From Merdibacter massiliensis (GTDB lineage: Bacteria > Bacillota_I > Bacilli_A > Erysipelotrichales > Erysipelotrichaceae), in assembly GCF_900155395.1 (NCBI RefSeq), contig NZ_LT699724.1:114356-178355 (forward strand): 64,000 nucleotides of DNA, written 5' to 3'. Below are positions 44,959 to 58,779 of this stretch, in pieces. The translations under genes and the position numbers were made by a program. Numbering within the stretch: the stretch's first letter is position 1; each line of letters starts with the position of its first letter. The notes beneath the pieces are model-generated. The model saw nothing but the letters and a program-made list of their open reading frames with translations. It did no database searches and was not told the DNA's origin.

Positions 44959-44974
44959 TAGATGCATACGAATA

Positions 44975-44983
44975 TGCTATACT
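44975..44983 (+). promoter_or_regulatory. Extended -10 promoter of the zinc-ribbon gene
   Basis: TGCTATACT, 21 bases before ATG 45004, with AGGAGG between. Confidence 0.65.
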
Positions 44984-45003
44984 GTTAATAGGAGGAGAAT
45001 GCT

Positions 45004-45216
45004 ATGGAACAAAGACAGTTTATTTGTCCTAAATGCGGCTGCCACGAATACATTAGTGACCAGTTTCAAGCAACAGGCGGGAACTTTGCTAAATTGTTTG
45101 ATGTACAAAACAAGAAATTTATCACTATTAGTTGCAGACAGTGTGGATATACGGAGTTATATCGTGCTGAAACTGATGCGGGCATGAATATTTTAGACTT
45201 CTTGATTGGTGGATAA
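45004..45216 (+). CDS. Small zinc-ribbon protein
   Basis: A 70-residue protein with CPKCGC near the N-terminus and CRQCGY at about residue 47, a two-knuckle zinc ribbon with the pattern of nucleic-acid-binding families. It ends NILDFLIGG, a conserved-looking tail in this family. GGAGG precedes the ATG. It is monocistronic, ending at a strong bidirectional terminator. Function is unknown. Confidence 0.82.
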   Translation: MEQRQFICPKCGCHEYISDQFQATGGNFAKLFDVQNKKFITISCRQCGYTELYRAETDAGMNILDFLIGG

Positions 45217-45269
45217 AAAAAGGCAAGATGAAGAAAAGGTCTAGAAAATTTCTTCATTCTTGCTTTTTT
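45215..45269. terminator. Bidirectional terminator
   Basis: Long stem AAAAAAGGCAAGATGAAGAA with TTCTTCATTCTTGCTTTTTT, shared by the convergent zinc-ribbon and membrane-protein genes. Confidence 0.85.
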
Positions 45270-45609
45270 ATAATTCATTTTTGATTGATTCATAATGGTG
45301 GGAAATCGTGTAGATACGAATACCGTGCGCTAGGATACAAATGCTAAGAAAAAGCCAGAGATAATGAACATTCTGCATCTGTCTTTTGTAGAGTTCAGCT
45401 AGCAGATAGGTTACAGGAAGAGACAATCCTTCACATAACATAATACCCAATAAGAGTTGTTTCTTTGTAATAGAGTGTAGAACATCGATATAGCTTTTTT
45501 TATTGAAAAAGAAACGAGCAAGAGAAACTAGTAGAAAACAGAGCAGTCCCCATAAAATTAAGTCAATTTGTATCAGAATAATTAATATTATGCAATTTAC
45601 TAAGATCAT
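45268..45609 (-). CDS. Small membrane protein of unknown function
   Basis: A 113-residue protein with three to four hydrophobic segments (ILVNCIILIILIQIDLILWG, LLGIMLCEGLSLPVTYLLA, YLWLFLSICILAHGIRIYT). I do not recognise it. It starts 5 bases after the GNAT gene on the same strand and ends in the shared terminator, which supports a real gene. No strong ribosome site precedes the ATG, so translation may be coupled. Confidence 0.6.
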   Translation of the reverse strand: MILVNCIILIILIQIDLILWGLLCFLLVSLARFFFNKKSYIDVLHSITKKQLLLGIMLCEGLSLPVTYLLAELYKRQMQNVHYLWLFLSICILAHGIRIYTISHHYESIKNEL

Positions 45610-45614
45610 CTACA

Positions 45615-46055
45615 TCAATAGAAAAATTTATGCATGGGAATATGGGGAACGTGTTCATCATAAAATATTTCACCATTCACACTATAACCTAATGATTCAT
45701 AAAAATGTTGTAAATAGCATTGCGCATCTAATAAAACTTCTTTTGCGTTTAGCAAGCGAAGCTTTTTTTCTGCATAGATGACTAGCTGACTACCTATTTT
45801 TTGATGCCGATATGCTTTTTGCAATGCAAGTCTGCCTAAATGGTAGCTTTCTTTTTTAGGATCATCTGTATACAGTCGTAAACAGCCAATCGCCTGTGCT
45901 CCTAGATATGCACAAATATGGATAGCTCGTTCATCAATGTCATCAAATTCATTGTGAAAACCTTGTTCTTTTATAAATACATCTTCACGAATGGTTTTCC
46001 ATTCTTGCGGATGGTTACAGGTTCGAAACTGAATCTGTTCTTTGCCGTTACGCAT
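45615..46055 (-). CDS. GNAT N-acetyltransferase (ElaA-like)
   Basis: A 146-residue GNAT-fold acetyltransferase. The acetyl-CoA loop is LQKAYRHQKIGSQLVIYA, and the first strand is IQFRTCNHPQEWKTIREDVF. The ERAIHICAYLGAQAIGCLRL block fits the ElaA-type subgroup. The substrate is unknown. AAAGGAGAG precedes the ATG on the minus strand. It probably shares a transcript with the membrane protein downstream. Confidence 0.85.
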   Translation of the reverse strand: MRNGKEQIQFRTCNHPQEWKTIREDVFIKEQGFHNEFDDIDERAIHICAYLGAQAIGCLRLYTDDPKKESYHLGRLALQKAYRHQKIGSQLVIYAEKKLRLLNAKEVLLDAQCYLQHFYESLGYSVNGEIFYDEHVPHIPMHKFFY

Positions 46056-46090
46056 TTATCATCTCTCCTTTTGTTTATTTGTTGTACTAT

Positions 46091-46125
46091 GAAGAAAAAC
46101 GGCTGTCGATTATCAGGACAGCCGT
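46091..46125 (-). terminator. Terminator of glnN
   Basis: Stem AAACGGCTGTC / GACAGCCGTTT with an A tract on the plus-strand left side, i.e. T tract for the minus strand. Confidence 0.85.
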
Positions 46126-46130
46126 TTGTA

Positions 46131-48203
46131 TTATTTGTAATATAAGATATCTCCATATGTTGGGAATTTCCAAAATTCTTTTGCAACATAAGTTTCAAGC
46201 TGATCACAATCTACTCGCAGATCTTCCATCAATGGCAAAATGATATCTTTGAAGTAATAGGCTTCTGCTTGTTTATCCTCTTTTACACTATCATTCATTG
46301 CATCGCTCAGCTTCTTTGTTTTTTGATATGCGCTAACATAGATTGCATGTATTTGTTTCAACAGATCTTCTTCACTGCTTGTGTCTAAAGAAGCAATTGC
46401 TGTTTTATTAGCGATGATCGTTTCACTTAAATAGCGCGAATATTCCATTGCACTAGGCAGAATTTGTTTTCGCACAATGCTGAGCATTGTATACGCTTCA
46501 ATACTGTTGACATTATTGTAGTTTTCCAATAAGATCTCATAGCGGCTGCGCAATTCAGAGGCTGTAAATATTTTATGACGCTCAAAGAGGGCAATGTTTT
46601 TTTCATTCAGATAACAAGGCAATGTATCTGCAGTGGTTGGCAAATTCAGCAAACCGCGTCTTTCTGCTTCTTCAATCCATTGTTTTGCATAGCCGTCTCC
46701 GTTAAAGATGATGCGTTTATGTTTTTCATAGGATTCTTTAATGACTTTTCGAATGGCAGTCGTGCGATCTTCTTTGCTTGCTTCAATTTGATCGGCAAAA
46801 TGACATAATGCATCAGCAACTGCTGTATTTAAGTTAATGTTGCTGCAAGCGATGGATTGTGAGGAACCTAACATACGGAATTCAAATTTGTTTCCGGTAA
46901 AAGCAAATGGGGAAGTACGGTTGCGGTCGCTGGTGTCCTGGAAAAAACTTGGGAGACTATGGACATCCACATTTAAACTGGCATTGTTGCTTTGTTCGCT
47001 TTTTTTGTTGTAGATAAAATCTTGAATTCTCTTTTCCAGATCGTCCCCGATAAATACGGATAAAACAGCCGGCGGTGCTTCATGGCCGCCTAATCGATGA
47101 TCATTGCCGGCACTTGCAGCTGCGATGCGCAGCAATTCTGGATATTCATCCACAGCTTGTAAAATAGCTGTTAGAAATAATAAAAACTGTTCTTCATTTC
47201 CTTTTGGAGAGAGCAAATTCTCTCCGTCAGCCGACAATGACCAGTTGTTATGCTTTCCGCTACCGTTGATACCATCGAAAGGCTTTTCATGTAAAAGACA
47301 TACCAAATCGTGTTTATCCGCAATCTTTTTCATCAATTCCATGATGATTTGATTTTGATCGCAAGCACGATTGGTGACTGTGTAGATCGGGGCAAGCTCA
47401 TGTTGACATGGAGCTACTTCATTATGCTGAGTTTTTGCAGGAATCCCTAATTTCCAGCATTCCTCGTTCAATTCCTTCATGAAAGAAAGCACACGCGGCT
47501 TGATCACGCCAAAATAGTGATCATCCAGCTCTTGCGTTTTTGGAGGACGATTACCGAACAACGTCCGTCCTGTATAGACAAGATCCTTTCGCATATGATA
47601 CATTTTTTTATCAATTAAAAAATATTCTTGTTCAGCGCCGACAGTTGTAATGACTCTGTTGACATCTTTTCCTAAAAGATGAAGCAGACGTTTTGCTTGC
47701 TTTTCAATTAATTCTTCTGATTTTAACAAAGGCGTTTTCTTGTCTAAAGATTCGCCTCCATAAGAAAGAAAAACAGTTGGAATACAAAGTGTTCCATCCT
47801 TAATGAAGGCATAGCTGCTCATATCCCAAGCAGTATAGCCTCTAGCTTCAAATGTAGAGCGTAATCCTCCATTTGGAAAGCTGGAAGCATCGGCTTCACC
47901 TTTGATCAACTCTTTCCCTGACAGTTTTAAAATGACGTTATCTCCATCCGGCTCGATGAAACTGTCATGTTTTTCTGCTGTGATACCAGTCATTGGCTGA
48001 AACCAATGGGTGTAATGCGTGGCACCTAATTCAACGGCCCATTCTTTCATTTCGTTTGCAATTACATCCGCATCTGCAATGGAAAGTTCGCTTCCTTCTT
48101 TCAAACATTGATGATAACGGTCATACACATCTGCGGAAAGACGTTTTTCCATCGTTTGATCATTAAAGACCATTGATCCGTATAGACTTGTAATCGTCTG
48201 CAT
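46131..48203 (-). CDS. glnN: Glutamine synthetase type III
   Basis: A 690-residue GSIII, which makes glutamine from glutamate, ammonia and ATP. Marks of the family: SFPNGGLRSTFEARGYTAWD in the N-terminal region, VGAEQEYFLI and HNEVAPCQHE for metal and glutamate binding, and NGSGKHNNWSL for ATP. Length (about 700) separates it from the 440-470-residue types I and II. TTCATGG-type spacing and GGAGGTAG precede the minus-strand ATG. It has a strong promoter and its own terminator. It is monocistronic. Confidence 0.96.
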   Translation of the reverse strand: MQTITSLYGSMVFNDQTMEKRLSADVYDRYHQCLKEGSELSIADADVIANEMKEWAVELGATHYTHWFQPMTGITAEKHDSFIEPDGDNVILKLSGKELIKGEADASSFPNGGLRSTFEARGYTAWDMSSYAFIKDGTLCIPTVFLSYGGESLDKKTPLLKSEELIEKQAKRLLHLLGKDVNRVITTVGAEQEYFLIDKKMYHMRKDLVYTGRTLFGNRPPKTQELDDHYFGVIKPRVLSFMKELNEECWKLGIPAKTQHNEVAPCQHELAPIYTVTNRACDQNQIIMELMKKIADKHDLVCLLHEKPFDGINGSGKHNNWSLSADGENLLSPKGNEEQFLLFLTAILQAVDEYPELLRIAAASAGNDHRLGGHEAPPAVLSVFIGDDLEKRIQDFIYNKKSEQSNNASLNVDVHSLPSFFQDTSDRNRTSPFAFTGNKFEFRMLGSSQSIACSNINLNTAVADALCHFADQIEASKEDRTTAIRKVIKESYEKHKRIIFNGDGYAKQWIEEAERRGLLNLPTTADTLPCYLNEKNIALFERHKIFTASELRSRYEILLENYNNVNSIEAYTMLSIVRKQILPSAMEYSRYLSETIIANKTAIASLDTSSEEDLLKQIHAIYVSAYQKTKKLSDAMNDSVKEDKQAEAYYFKDIILPLMEDLRVDCDQLETYVAKEFWKFPTYGDILYYK

Positions 48204-48283
48204 GCGCTACCTCCTTCATGGCATTATGAGAAAGCGCCACCAGCCTAGAATGACCAGCAGCGCTTCGCTGTTTCTACGTTGTT
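48204..48283 (-). promoter_or_regulatory. glnN 5' leader with hairpin
   Basis: The roughly 75-base leader can pair 48232-48237 (AAGCGC) with 48260-48265 (GCGCTT). The hairpin precedes the ribosome site. No known riboswitch class was recognised. Confidence 0.4.
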
Positions 48284-48312
48284 AGTATAGGTGAAATAAC
48301 TGAATTTGTCAA
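48284..48312 (-). promoter_or_regulatory. Consensus sigma-A promoter of glnN
   Basis: On the minus strand TTGACA (48312-48307), 17-base spacer, TATACT (48289-48284). Confidence 0.88.
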
Positions 48313-48461
48313 TTAATAATCCGTCCATTATCATCGAGTCATGCCCATTGAACAGGGTATGCATTGTTTATTGAAAAAATGCGTATCTTTAAAAAATCTT
48401 TTGTTTTTTATACTGTTCATATTTTGTTTTATATTCTATCATTGAATTACAGGTGATAAGA

Positions 48462-49154
48462 ATGCAAGACAAGATATTAATTGTAGAAGACGATCAGGAA
48501 ATTTCACAAGTATTAGCGATCTATATGAAAAATCAAGGCTATGTACCATACCTTGCTTTTGATGGCGTGCAAGCTCTGCAATTATGTGAGAAATATTCGA
48601 TTGATCTGGCAGTCGTAGATGTGATGATGCCGAAAATGGATGGTATTTCATTTATCATGAGGATTAGAGAAACACAATCATTTCCTATCATCATCGTATC
48701 AGCGAAGACAGAAGATTTGGATAAGATCACAGGATTGAATGTCGGTGCAGATGATTATGTAAGCAAACCTTTTGTTCCTATGGAACTGATGGCCAGAATC
48801 AAAGCACAGCTTCGCCGTTATCATCATTATAGTAAAAAAGAAGAAATGACAAGCGCAGGTTCTTATCAAGTACGCGGTCTTGAGTTAAACAGTGAAACGA
48901 AAGAAGTAATGGTAGATGGTGCTTTGATTCATTTGACACCAATTGAATTTCGTATATTGGAACTGCTGATCCAATCGCCGGGACGAGTATTCAGCGCACA
49001 GCAGATCTATGAACAAGTTTGGAAAGAGGAAGCTGTCAATACGGAAACAGTGATGGTACATATACGAAATTTGAGGGAGAAGATCGAAGTGAATCCAAGA
49101 AAGCCGCAATATCTGAAAGTGGTTTGGGGTATTGGATACAAGATTGAAAAATAG
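48462..49154 (+). CDS. Response regulator, OmpR family
   Basis: A 230-residue response regulator. The receiver domain has the acidic pair Glu9-Asp10-Asp11, phospho-acceptor Asp53 (VVDVMMPKMD) and the Lys in VSAKTED. The C-terminal winged helix contains LTPIEFRILELLIQSPGRVF and VMVHIRNLREKIE. ATG 48462 follows AGGTGATAAG; an in-frame GTG at 48453 lies inside that site. It lies 12 bases before its cognate kinase gene. Targets are unknown. Confidence 0.92.
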   Translation: MQDKILIVEDDQEISQVLAIYMKNQGYVPYLAFDGVQALQLCEKYSIDLAVVDVMMPKMDGISFIMRIRETQSFPIIIVSAKTEDLDKITGLNVGADDYVSKPFVPMELMARIKAQLRRYHHYSKKEEMTSAGSYQVRGLELNSETKEVMVDGALIHLTPIEFRILELLIQSPGRVFSAQQIYEQVWKEEAVNTETVMVHIRNLREKIEVNPRKPQYLKVVWGIGYKIEK

Positions 49155-49166
49155 GAGCAATTACGT

Positions 49167-51236
49167 ATGCGGAAAAATATATATAAAAGATTGATATTGT
49201 TTCTATCTATTGCTTTATTGGGTCTTTGTTCTCCCATCTTCTTTCACTTTTATGCACAAGAACAAATTAGGAATATCCATTATGCAGAGAATGAGCAATT
49301 AGCGCTGGAATGGAAAAAGAATTATCTGATGCTCTACTATGCTGCAAGTGGATATGACACTTCAGCTGTTTTTGATCCAAATGTGCAGCTTCCTACGATC
49401 ATCAAAGACTCTTTGATCAACCAATTAGATCAGTACTGTTATCTTATTGATACAGCACCGGATGAATATTTTTATTATCGTATCGTCAATGATGAAAATG
49501 AAGAAGTAAAGTCTAATTTTCAAGCAATTCCCAAGAATACATTTGTTTCATTATTGGTTACTTTTGATGCAGATGGAAATGCCTCTTACAAACTAAATAA
49601 CCAACAGGTACAGGAAAGTCTATGGGCGTTATCTACAGGTGTAGAGGAAGCTCAACAAATATATCAAACAATGTTGGAACTTATTGATTTTGCCAATTTA
49701 GGCATTTATGATTCACAGCAGCAGTTATCAATAAAAAACAGCCTATACGAAGCATTACGACAGCCAATTGCATCAAATGTTACTTATCAGGTGTATATTC
49801 CTTCTACTTCTCTATATGTACAACAGGTCATCGATGCAACAAATCAGCAGATTTTCTTTTACGAAAAATTATTTATGATGTTGTTCTTGATAGCATGCGT
49901 GACTGCCGGTATTTTTTGCTTTTATAAGAAGTATGATCCTTCTGATTCAGATAAACACATATTCTGGATTGGCCGCCATTTCCCGCTGCTCCTGCAAGTT
50001 TGTATCTTAACGATCCTATTCATGTCTGCACAAAATACGAATGAGATATTCTCATATACTGACTTCTCTTACCAATTTGTTATTGAATTTATTGTCTTTG
50101 GTATGTTGGCCGTTTATCTATATATTAATTTATTAATGGCACTGCGCAGCTACGATCGGGATGATCCTTTTTCTTATCTTTGTCGTTATGCAATATTGGC
50201 AAAACTATTTTACCGATATAGATATTTACAAGTGTACAAGCTGTTTACAATTTTGTTTTTTGCTCTTTTATTCGTCATCCTCTTATCTTTTGCAATGTTG
50301 TCGTTAGGATGGATCGGTATCGTTATTTATAGCTTATTTTGTGTTTTTACTTTTTATGTCACGGCGAAGACCTATACGCAATTTTGCAGAGAATATAATG
50401 ATATTACTGATTTTCTTTGTCATCGTACATTGCCGCTTTCAAAGTTATCTATCTTTTCCAGATTAAAAAGTGCTCTTGATCAGAATCATTTATTATTTCA
50501 ACAAGCGGTTGATGAAGAAGTTCGATCACAGAAAATGAAAAGTGAATTGATTACCAATGTGTCGCATGATCTGAAAACACCATTGACCAGTATCCGTGGA
50601 TATATCGATTTGTTAAAAAAAGAAGAGCTAACGCCGCAAGAGCGGATGTATACGGAAAAAATTGCATATGGTATTGAAAGACTGACACATTTGGTAGAAG
50701 ATTTAATGGATGTCAGTCGTGCAGACAGCGGCAACTTAACTTTACATTTAGCATCTGTAAAAATTGATGAATTGATACAGCAGGTCATTTTGGAACATGA
50801 ACGTGCTTTGAAGAAAAGAAAACTATCAATTCGTATCGAAAAAGAAGAAAATGCAGGATATATTTATGCAGATCCTGAAAAAACTTATCGAATTTTTGAC
50901 AATTTAATAGGAAACTGTGTAAAATATGCTATGCCTGACACACGAATCTATGTCGTCTATGAAATGGGGGACAACAATATTTCGATTTGTGTCAAAAATA
51001 TCAGTGCACATGAAATACGCTTTGATGCCCGTGAAATTTTACATCGTTTTGTCCGTGGAGAAACCTCTCGGACAAGTGAAGGCAGCGGACTTGGGCTAGC
51101 TATCGTACGAAGCTTTGCTCAAGCACAAAACGGTTGTTTTCATGTAGAGGTAGATGGAGATTTGTTTAAAGCTATTGTTTCACTTCCTATCAGAAAAGAG
51201 AATCAAGCGGACAGAGAGGAGAGCAAACATGAATGA
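49167..51236 (+). CDS. Sensor histidine kinase
   Basis: A 689-residue membrane kinase. A first membrane helix is followed by an outer region of about 200 residues, then about five more hydrophobic segments (residues 230-415), a long sensor for this class. The H-box is TNVSHDLKTPLTSIRGYID, with His467. The ATPase domain has the N-box FDNLIGNCVKYA and the G-box SEGSGLGLAIV. It pairs with the response regulator upstream and overlaps the glycosyltransferase gene by 8 bases, hinting at an envelope-linked signal. Confidence 0.92.
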   Translation: MRKNIYKRLILFLSIALLGLCSPIFFHFYAQEQIRNIHYAENEQLALEWKKNYLMLYYAASGYDTSAVFDPNVQLPTIIKDSLINQLDQYCYLIDTAPDEYFYYRIVNDENEEVKSNFQAIPKNTFVSLLVTFDADGNASYKLNNQQVQESLWALSTGVEEAQQIYQTMLELIDFANLGIYDSQQQLSIKNSLYEALRQPIASNVTYQVYIPSTSLYVQQVIDATNQQIFFYEKLFMMLFLIACVTAGIFCFYKKYDPSDSDKHIFWIGRHFPLLLQVCILTILFMSAQNTNEIFSYTDFSYQFVIEFIVFGMLAVYLYINLLMALRSYDRDDPFSYLCRYAILAKLFYRYRYLQVYKLFTILFFALLFVILLSFAMLSLGWIGIVIYSLFCVFTFYVTAKTYTQFCREYNDITDFLCHRTLPLSKLSIFSRLKSALDQNHLLFQQAVDEEVRSQKMKSELITNVSHDLKTPLTSIRGYIDLLKKEELTPQERMYTEKIAYGIERLTHLVEDLMDVSRADSGNLTLHLASVKIDELIQQVILEHERALKKRKLSIRIEKEENAGYIYADPEKTYRIFDNLIGNCVKYAMPDTRIYVVYEMGDNNISICVKNISAHEIRFDAREILHRFVRGETSRTSEGSGLGLAIVRSFAQAQNGCFHVEVDGDLFKAIVSLPIRKENQADREESKHE

Positions 51237-52239
51237 AGAATTAGTTAGTATCATCGTTCCTGTTTATAATGTTGAAAACTATATACAGCGTTGTTTATGC
51301 TCGTTAGCAGCACAAACATATCAACCGTTCGAAGTGATTTTGGTCAATGATGGATCTACAGATCATAGTGGTATGCTGTGTGAACATTTTTGTCAGCAAG
51401 ACGCTCGTTTCCATTATTATGAAAAAAAGAATGGCGGGGTCAGTGCAGCTAGAAATTATGGAATTGAACATGCGCATGGCGGGTATTACCTTTTTGTCGA
51501 TAGTGATGATTATATTGATAGCGATATGGTTGAACGAATGATGGCTGTCATGCAAAAAGAAAATGCTGATATCGTACAATGTTTTTATCGTATGGAGTTC
51601 CGATTCGGTTTTTTCTGTAGACGGGCGCCTTCTTATCAAGTGCTGGACCGTTTGCAAGCATTAAAACTATTATTGAAAAATACAAAAGTAAATAATTATC
51701 CATGGGGAAAATTATTTCGGGCAAGTGTTTTTGAAGGTGTTGAATTTTCAGCAAACTGGCGCATGTTTGAAGATGTCTGCACAATCTTTAAAGTATTTAT
51801 GAATGCGAATACAATTGTTACCATGCCGCAGCGTTTTTATCATTATGTGCAACGAAAAGGAAGCTTTATGAACCAAAAAGGTGTATTTGTAATGGATATC
51901 GATACTTTAATGATGATGCGTGCTGCTTTTGAATACCAAGAGACGATGATTCAAGAGGCTCTTCCAAATGGCGGGATTGATAATAGACAAAATTATTTCA
52001 TGACGAATATCTTGATATTATATACAATGATCGTATTCGTAAAACGTAAAGAAATTCAAAAATATGCATTGCCGTATTTAAATATTTATGATCAGCCATT
52101 CTTTTTACGAATGATTTACCGTATCTGCCTCTTTATTGCAAAATGTAAATTTGGCAAAGGATTGAAGATATTGGAACAATCCGATCCTTCTGCAGCAAAG
52201 CAATTGAAGCATACACACCGCGTTCCGCAAGAGCTATAA
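51229..52239 (+). CDS. Glycosyltransferase family 2
   Basis: A 336-residue GT-A fold glycosyltransferase. It begins LVSIIVPVYNVENYIQRCL, has VNDGSTDHSG and the DxD-type VDSDDYID, the nucleotide-sugar and metal site. No membrane segment is clear apart from a hydrophobic patch near the C-terminus (IYRICLFIAKCKFGKGL). ATG 51229 follows GAGAGGAGAG inside the kinase gene end. It probably adds a sugar to a wall polymer or lipid; the acceptor is unknown. Confidence 0.9.
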   Translation: MNEELVSIIVPVYNVENYIQRCLCSLAAQTYQPFEVILVNDGSTDHSGMLCEHFCQQDARFHYYEKKNGGVSAARNYGIEHAHGGYYLFVDSDDYIDSDMVERMMAVMQKENADIVQCFYRMEFRFGFFCRRAPSYQVLDRLQALKLLLKNTKVNNYPWGKLFRASVFEGVEFSANWRMFEDVCTIFKVFMNANTIVTMPQRFYHYVQRKGSFMNQKGVFVMDIDTLMMMRAAFEYQETMIQEALPNGGIDNRQNYFMTNILILYTMIVFVKRKEIQKYALPYLNIYDQPFFLRMIYRICLFIAKCKFGKGLKILEQSDPSAAKQLKHTHRVPQEL

Positions 52240-52250
52240 AAATATTACAT

Positions 52251-52303
52251 AAAAAGAAAGTGATGTGAAATCATGTTCTAGATTCTCACATCACTTTCTT
52301 TGT
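52251..52303. terminator. Bidirectional terminator
   Basis: Sixteen-base perfect stem AAAGAAAGTGATGTGA / TCACATCACTTTCTTT between convergent genes; its right arm overlaps the plsY stop. Confidence 0.88.
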
Positions 52304-52920
52304 AACCAAGATACTTTGTTTTCTTCGCCTTTCCATATTTTTTTGATATTGGAACGATGGCGATAAATGATCAATATAGTCATCAGCCAACTTGCGATAA
52401 TGATTGCAGGGTGCTCATACTGCATGCATGTAATAAATACGCTTGAAGTAATGGCGGCAACCATGCTGGCAAGGGAAACCATTTTAAATAATAACAGAAA
52501 AATTAAAAAAGCAATGAATGGAACAAGCAAATACCAACCGTTTTGAAAGGTGAAGATACTGGTGGCCAATAGGAAACCAAACATCGTAGCAACAGCCTTG
52601 CCGCCTTTAAAGTTTGCAAATACCGGATAACAATGTCCGATTGCTGCAGCTAATCCAGTCCATATGGAAGTGCTGGGACTGATAAGAGCACTGAGTGCAA
52701 TAGCAATTACAACCTTTAAGATATCACAGGCTATTACCGCAGCTCCGGCCTTAGCTCCTAAAACTCGACCTGCATTTGTTCCCCCTAAATTACCGCTTCC
52801 ATAGTTACGTACATCCGTCTTATAAAAAACTTTGCCTATGACCAAGGCAAATGGTATGGAACCAAGTAGATAACCAACGACTAAACAGAGTAATGTTGGT
52901 ACTGTAAAGAAAGCATTCAC
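52291..52920 (-). CDS. plsY: Glycerol-3-phosphate acyltransferase PlsY
   Basis: A 209-residue, five-helix membrane enzyme that transfers an acyl group from acyl-phosphate to glycerol-3-phosphate, the first step of phospholipid synthesis. Motifs GYLLGSIPFALVIGK, RNYGSGNLGGTNAGRVLG and GHCYPVFANFKGGKAVAT are all present. AAGGAGG precedes the minus-strand ATG. It is divergent from parE-parC, as in many Firmicutes. Confidence 0.96.
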   Translation of the reverse strand: MNAFFTVPTLLCLVVGYLLGSIPFALVIGKVFYKTDVRNYGSGNLGGTNAGRVLGAKAGAAVIACDILKVVIAIALSALISPSTSIWTGLAAAIGHCYPVFANFKGGKAVATMFGFLLATSIFTFQNGWYLLVPFIAFLIFLLLFKMVSLASMVAAITSSVFITCMQYEHPAIIIASWLMTILIIYRHRSNIKKIWKGEENKVSWLQRK

Positions 52921-53078
52921 ACAATTTCCTCCTTAGTGTATCATCATTCAATAAATCAGCTTTATTTTATCATTCTTTTAATTCATTGCAAAGAGTTTTA
53001 CTGTAAAGCATTGGTTAAAGAAAGCGCCTTTCTGTCATATAAGCATGATTTATAAAAATGAATCTATATGATTTCACT

Positions 53079-53107
53079 CTGCAAAAAATGATTTTTTTTG
53101 TTATAAT
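53079..53107 (+). promoter_or_regulatory. Promoter of parE-parC
   Basis: CTGCAA (53079-53084), 17-base spacer, TATAAT (53102-53107) preceded by TGT. Confidence 0.75.
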
Positions 53108-53114
53108 ATCGTAG

Positions 53115-57598
<4,484 letters not shown>

Positions 57599-57636
57599 AA
57601 AGTTCAAAGAAAGGTATGGAGATAGAAGATAAGGGA

Positions 57637-57645
57637 TGCTATACT
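57637..57645 (+). promoter_or_regulatory. Extended -10 promoter of the thioredoxin-like lipoprotein gene
   Basis: TGCTATACT, 32 bases before the ATG. Confidence 0.65.
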
Positions 57646-57676
57646 TATAGTAACTATTTTAAAAGGATGTGAGATC

Positions 57677-58255
57677 ATGAAAAAAATAATGATTTTATTA
57701 ATCGCAATCTTCATGTGTGGCTGCAGTGCGCAAGGAAATGACGCTTGTCCTGAAAAAATGCTGGAACAAGAAGGAGAACGGGCAGATATGAGCGCTTATG
57801 GCACATTAACTGACCAAGAACACGTTTTTTATGAAAAAACAATGGAAGATGTCCTTTCTATTTTTGAAAATAAGCAAAGTGCAATTGTATATTTTGGTTA
57901 TGTTGGCTGCCCATGGTGCGCGGAAGCAATACCGATCATGGATGAAGTAGCAAAGGCGAAGGGTCTTACAATCTGTTATGCACCAACATACGATGGTGAA
58001 AAATATACATTGCAAGGAGATATTCGTAATAAGATATTCTCTTATCTGAATGATTTTTTATCGGAAGATGACGATGGAAATAAAGCAATGTATGTTCCTT
58101 TTGTTGTTGTGATAAAAGATGGAACAGTTGTTTCTGCTCATGAAGGAACTGTCAGTACACATAACGCACATGAACGTGTGATGAATGACAGTGAAATTAT
58201 TGAATTAACTAATATTTATCAAGATATGTTTGATGCGTTGGTTTGTAATAATTGA
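57677..58255 (+). CDS. Thioredoxin-fold lipoprotein
   Basis: A 192-residue predicted lipoprotein with lipobox FMCGC (Cys16). The thioredoxin-like domain holds GYVGCPWCAEAIPIMDEVA, a CPWC redox motif, and the cis-Pro region VPFVVVIKDGTVV. It probably exchanges thiols or disulfides outside the membrane. AAAAGGATG precedes the ATG. It is monocistronic with its own terminator. Partners are unknown. Confidence 0.87.
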   Translation: MKKIMILLIAIFMCGCSAQGNDACPEKMLEQEGERADMSAYGTLTDQEHVFYEKTMEDVLSIFENKQSAIVYFGYVGCPWCAEAIPIMDEVAKAKGLTICYAPTYDGEKYTLQGDIRNKIFSYLNDFLSEDDDGNKAMYVPFVVVIKDGTVVSAHEGTVSTHNAHERVMNDSEIIELTNIYQDMFDALVCNN

Positions 58256-58263
58256 TTCATGTT

Positions 58264-58298
58264 AAAAAAGTGCATATGCTGAAGCTATGCATTTTTTT
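58264..58298 (+). terminator. Terminator of the thioredoxin-like gene
   Basis: Stem AAAAAAGTGCATA / TATGCATTTTTTT. Confidence 0.8.
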
Positions 58299-58329
58299 AA
58301 TGCATATAATGAAATGAAGGAGCAAAAAT

Positions 58330-58752
58330 GTGAAGCAAATACAATCATTGCATATGTGGATCAATGCGTTGCAGACTTGGTATTATCCGTTGATCATTAT
58401 TCATACGAAAGAGAATATGGCACATAGAATACAAATTTTATTATATGAAAGCAGTGAATTTTATTGTATTTGGACAAAAGAGGGTATACTTTTACGTTAT
58501 GCAGATACTTGGTATCATATCGTTTTTATCTTGAAGACAAATAGAGAATCTGCAAGAAGCCAGGCTTTGCAAAGAAAGGCAAATTATTCTATAGAGATAG
58601 AAAAGGTTTTTAGGGGAATCACTTTTACTTTGTGCAACCCGTCTATGAAAACGATATGCCATGTGGTTTCTATGATGGACATAAATAAAGCAATTATTGG
58701 AATTTTTAATAAGATTAAGTTGAAAAAAATAAAAAGGGATGGTATCATCTAA
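58330..58752 (+). CDS. Protein of unknown function
   Basis: A 140-residue basic protein (MKQIQSLHMWINALQTWYYP...). I do not recognise it. It has no membrane segment or signal peptide, several aromatic residues and a Lys-rich C-terminus (KLKKIKRDG). GTG 58330 follows GAAGGAG. It lies 27 bases before the EamA transporter gene and may be co-transcribed with it. Coding status is likely from length and ribosome site. Confidence 0.6.
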   Translation: MKQIQSLHMWINALQTWYYPLIIIHTKENMAHRIQILLYESSEFYCIWTKEGILLRYADTWYHIVFILKTNRESARSQALQRKANYSIEIEKVFRGITFTLCNPSMKTICHVVSMMDINKAIIGIFNKIKLKKIKRDGII

Positions 58753-58779
58753 AAAATAATGCAGAAGGGGGGATTGAAG

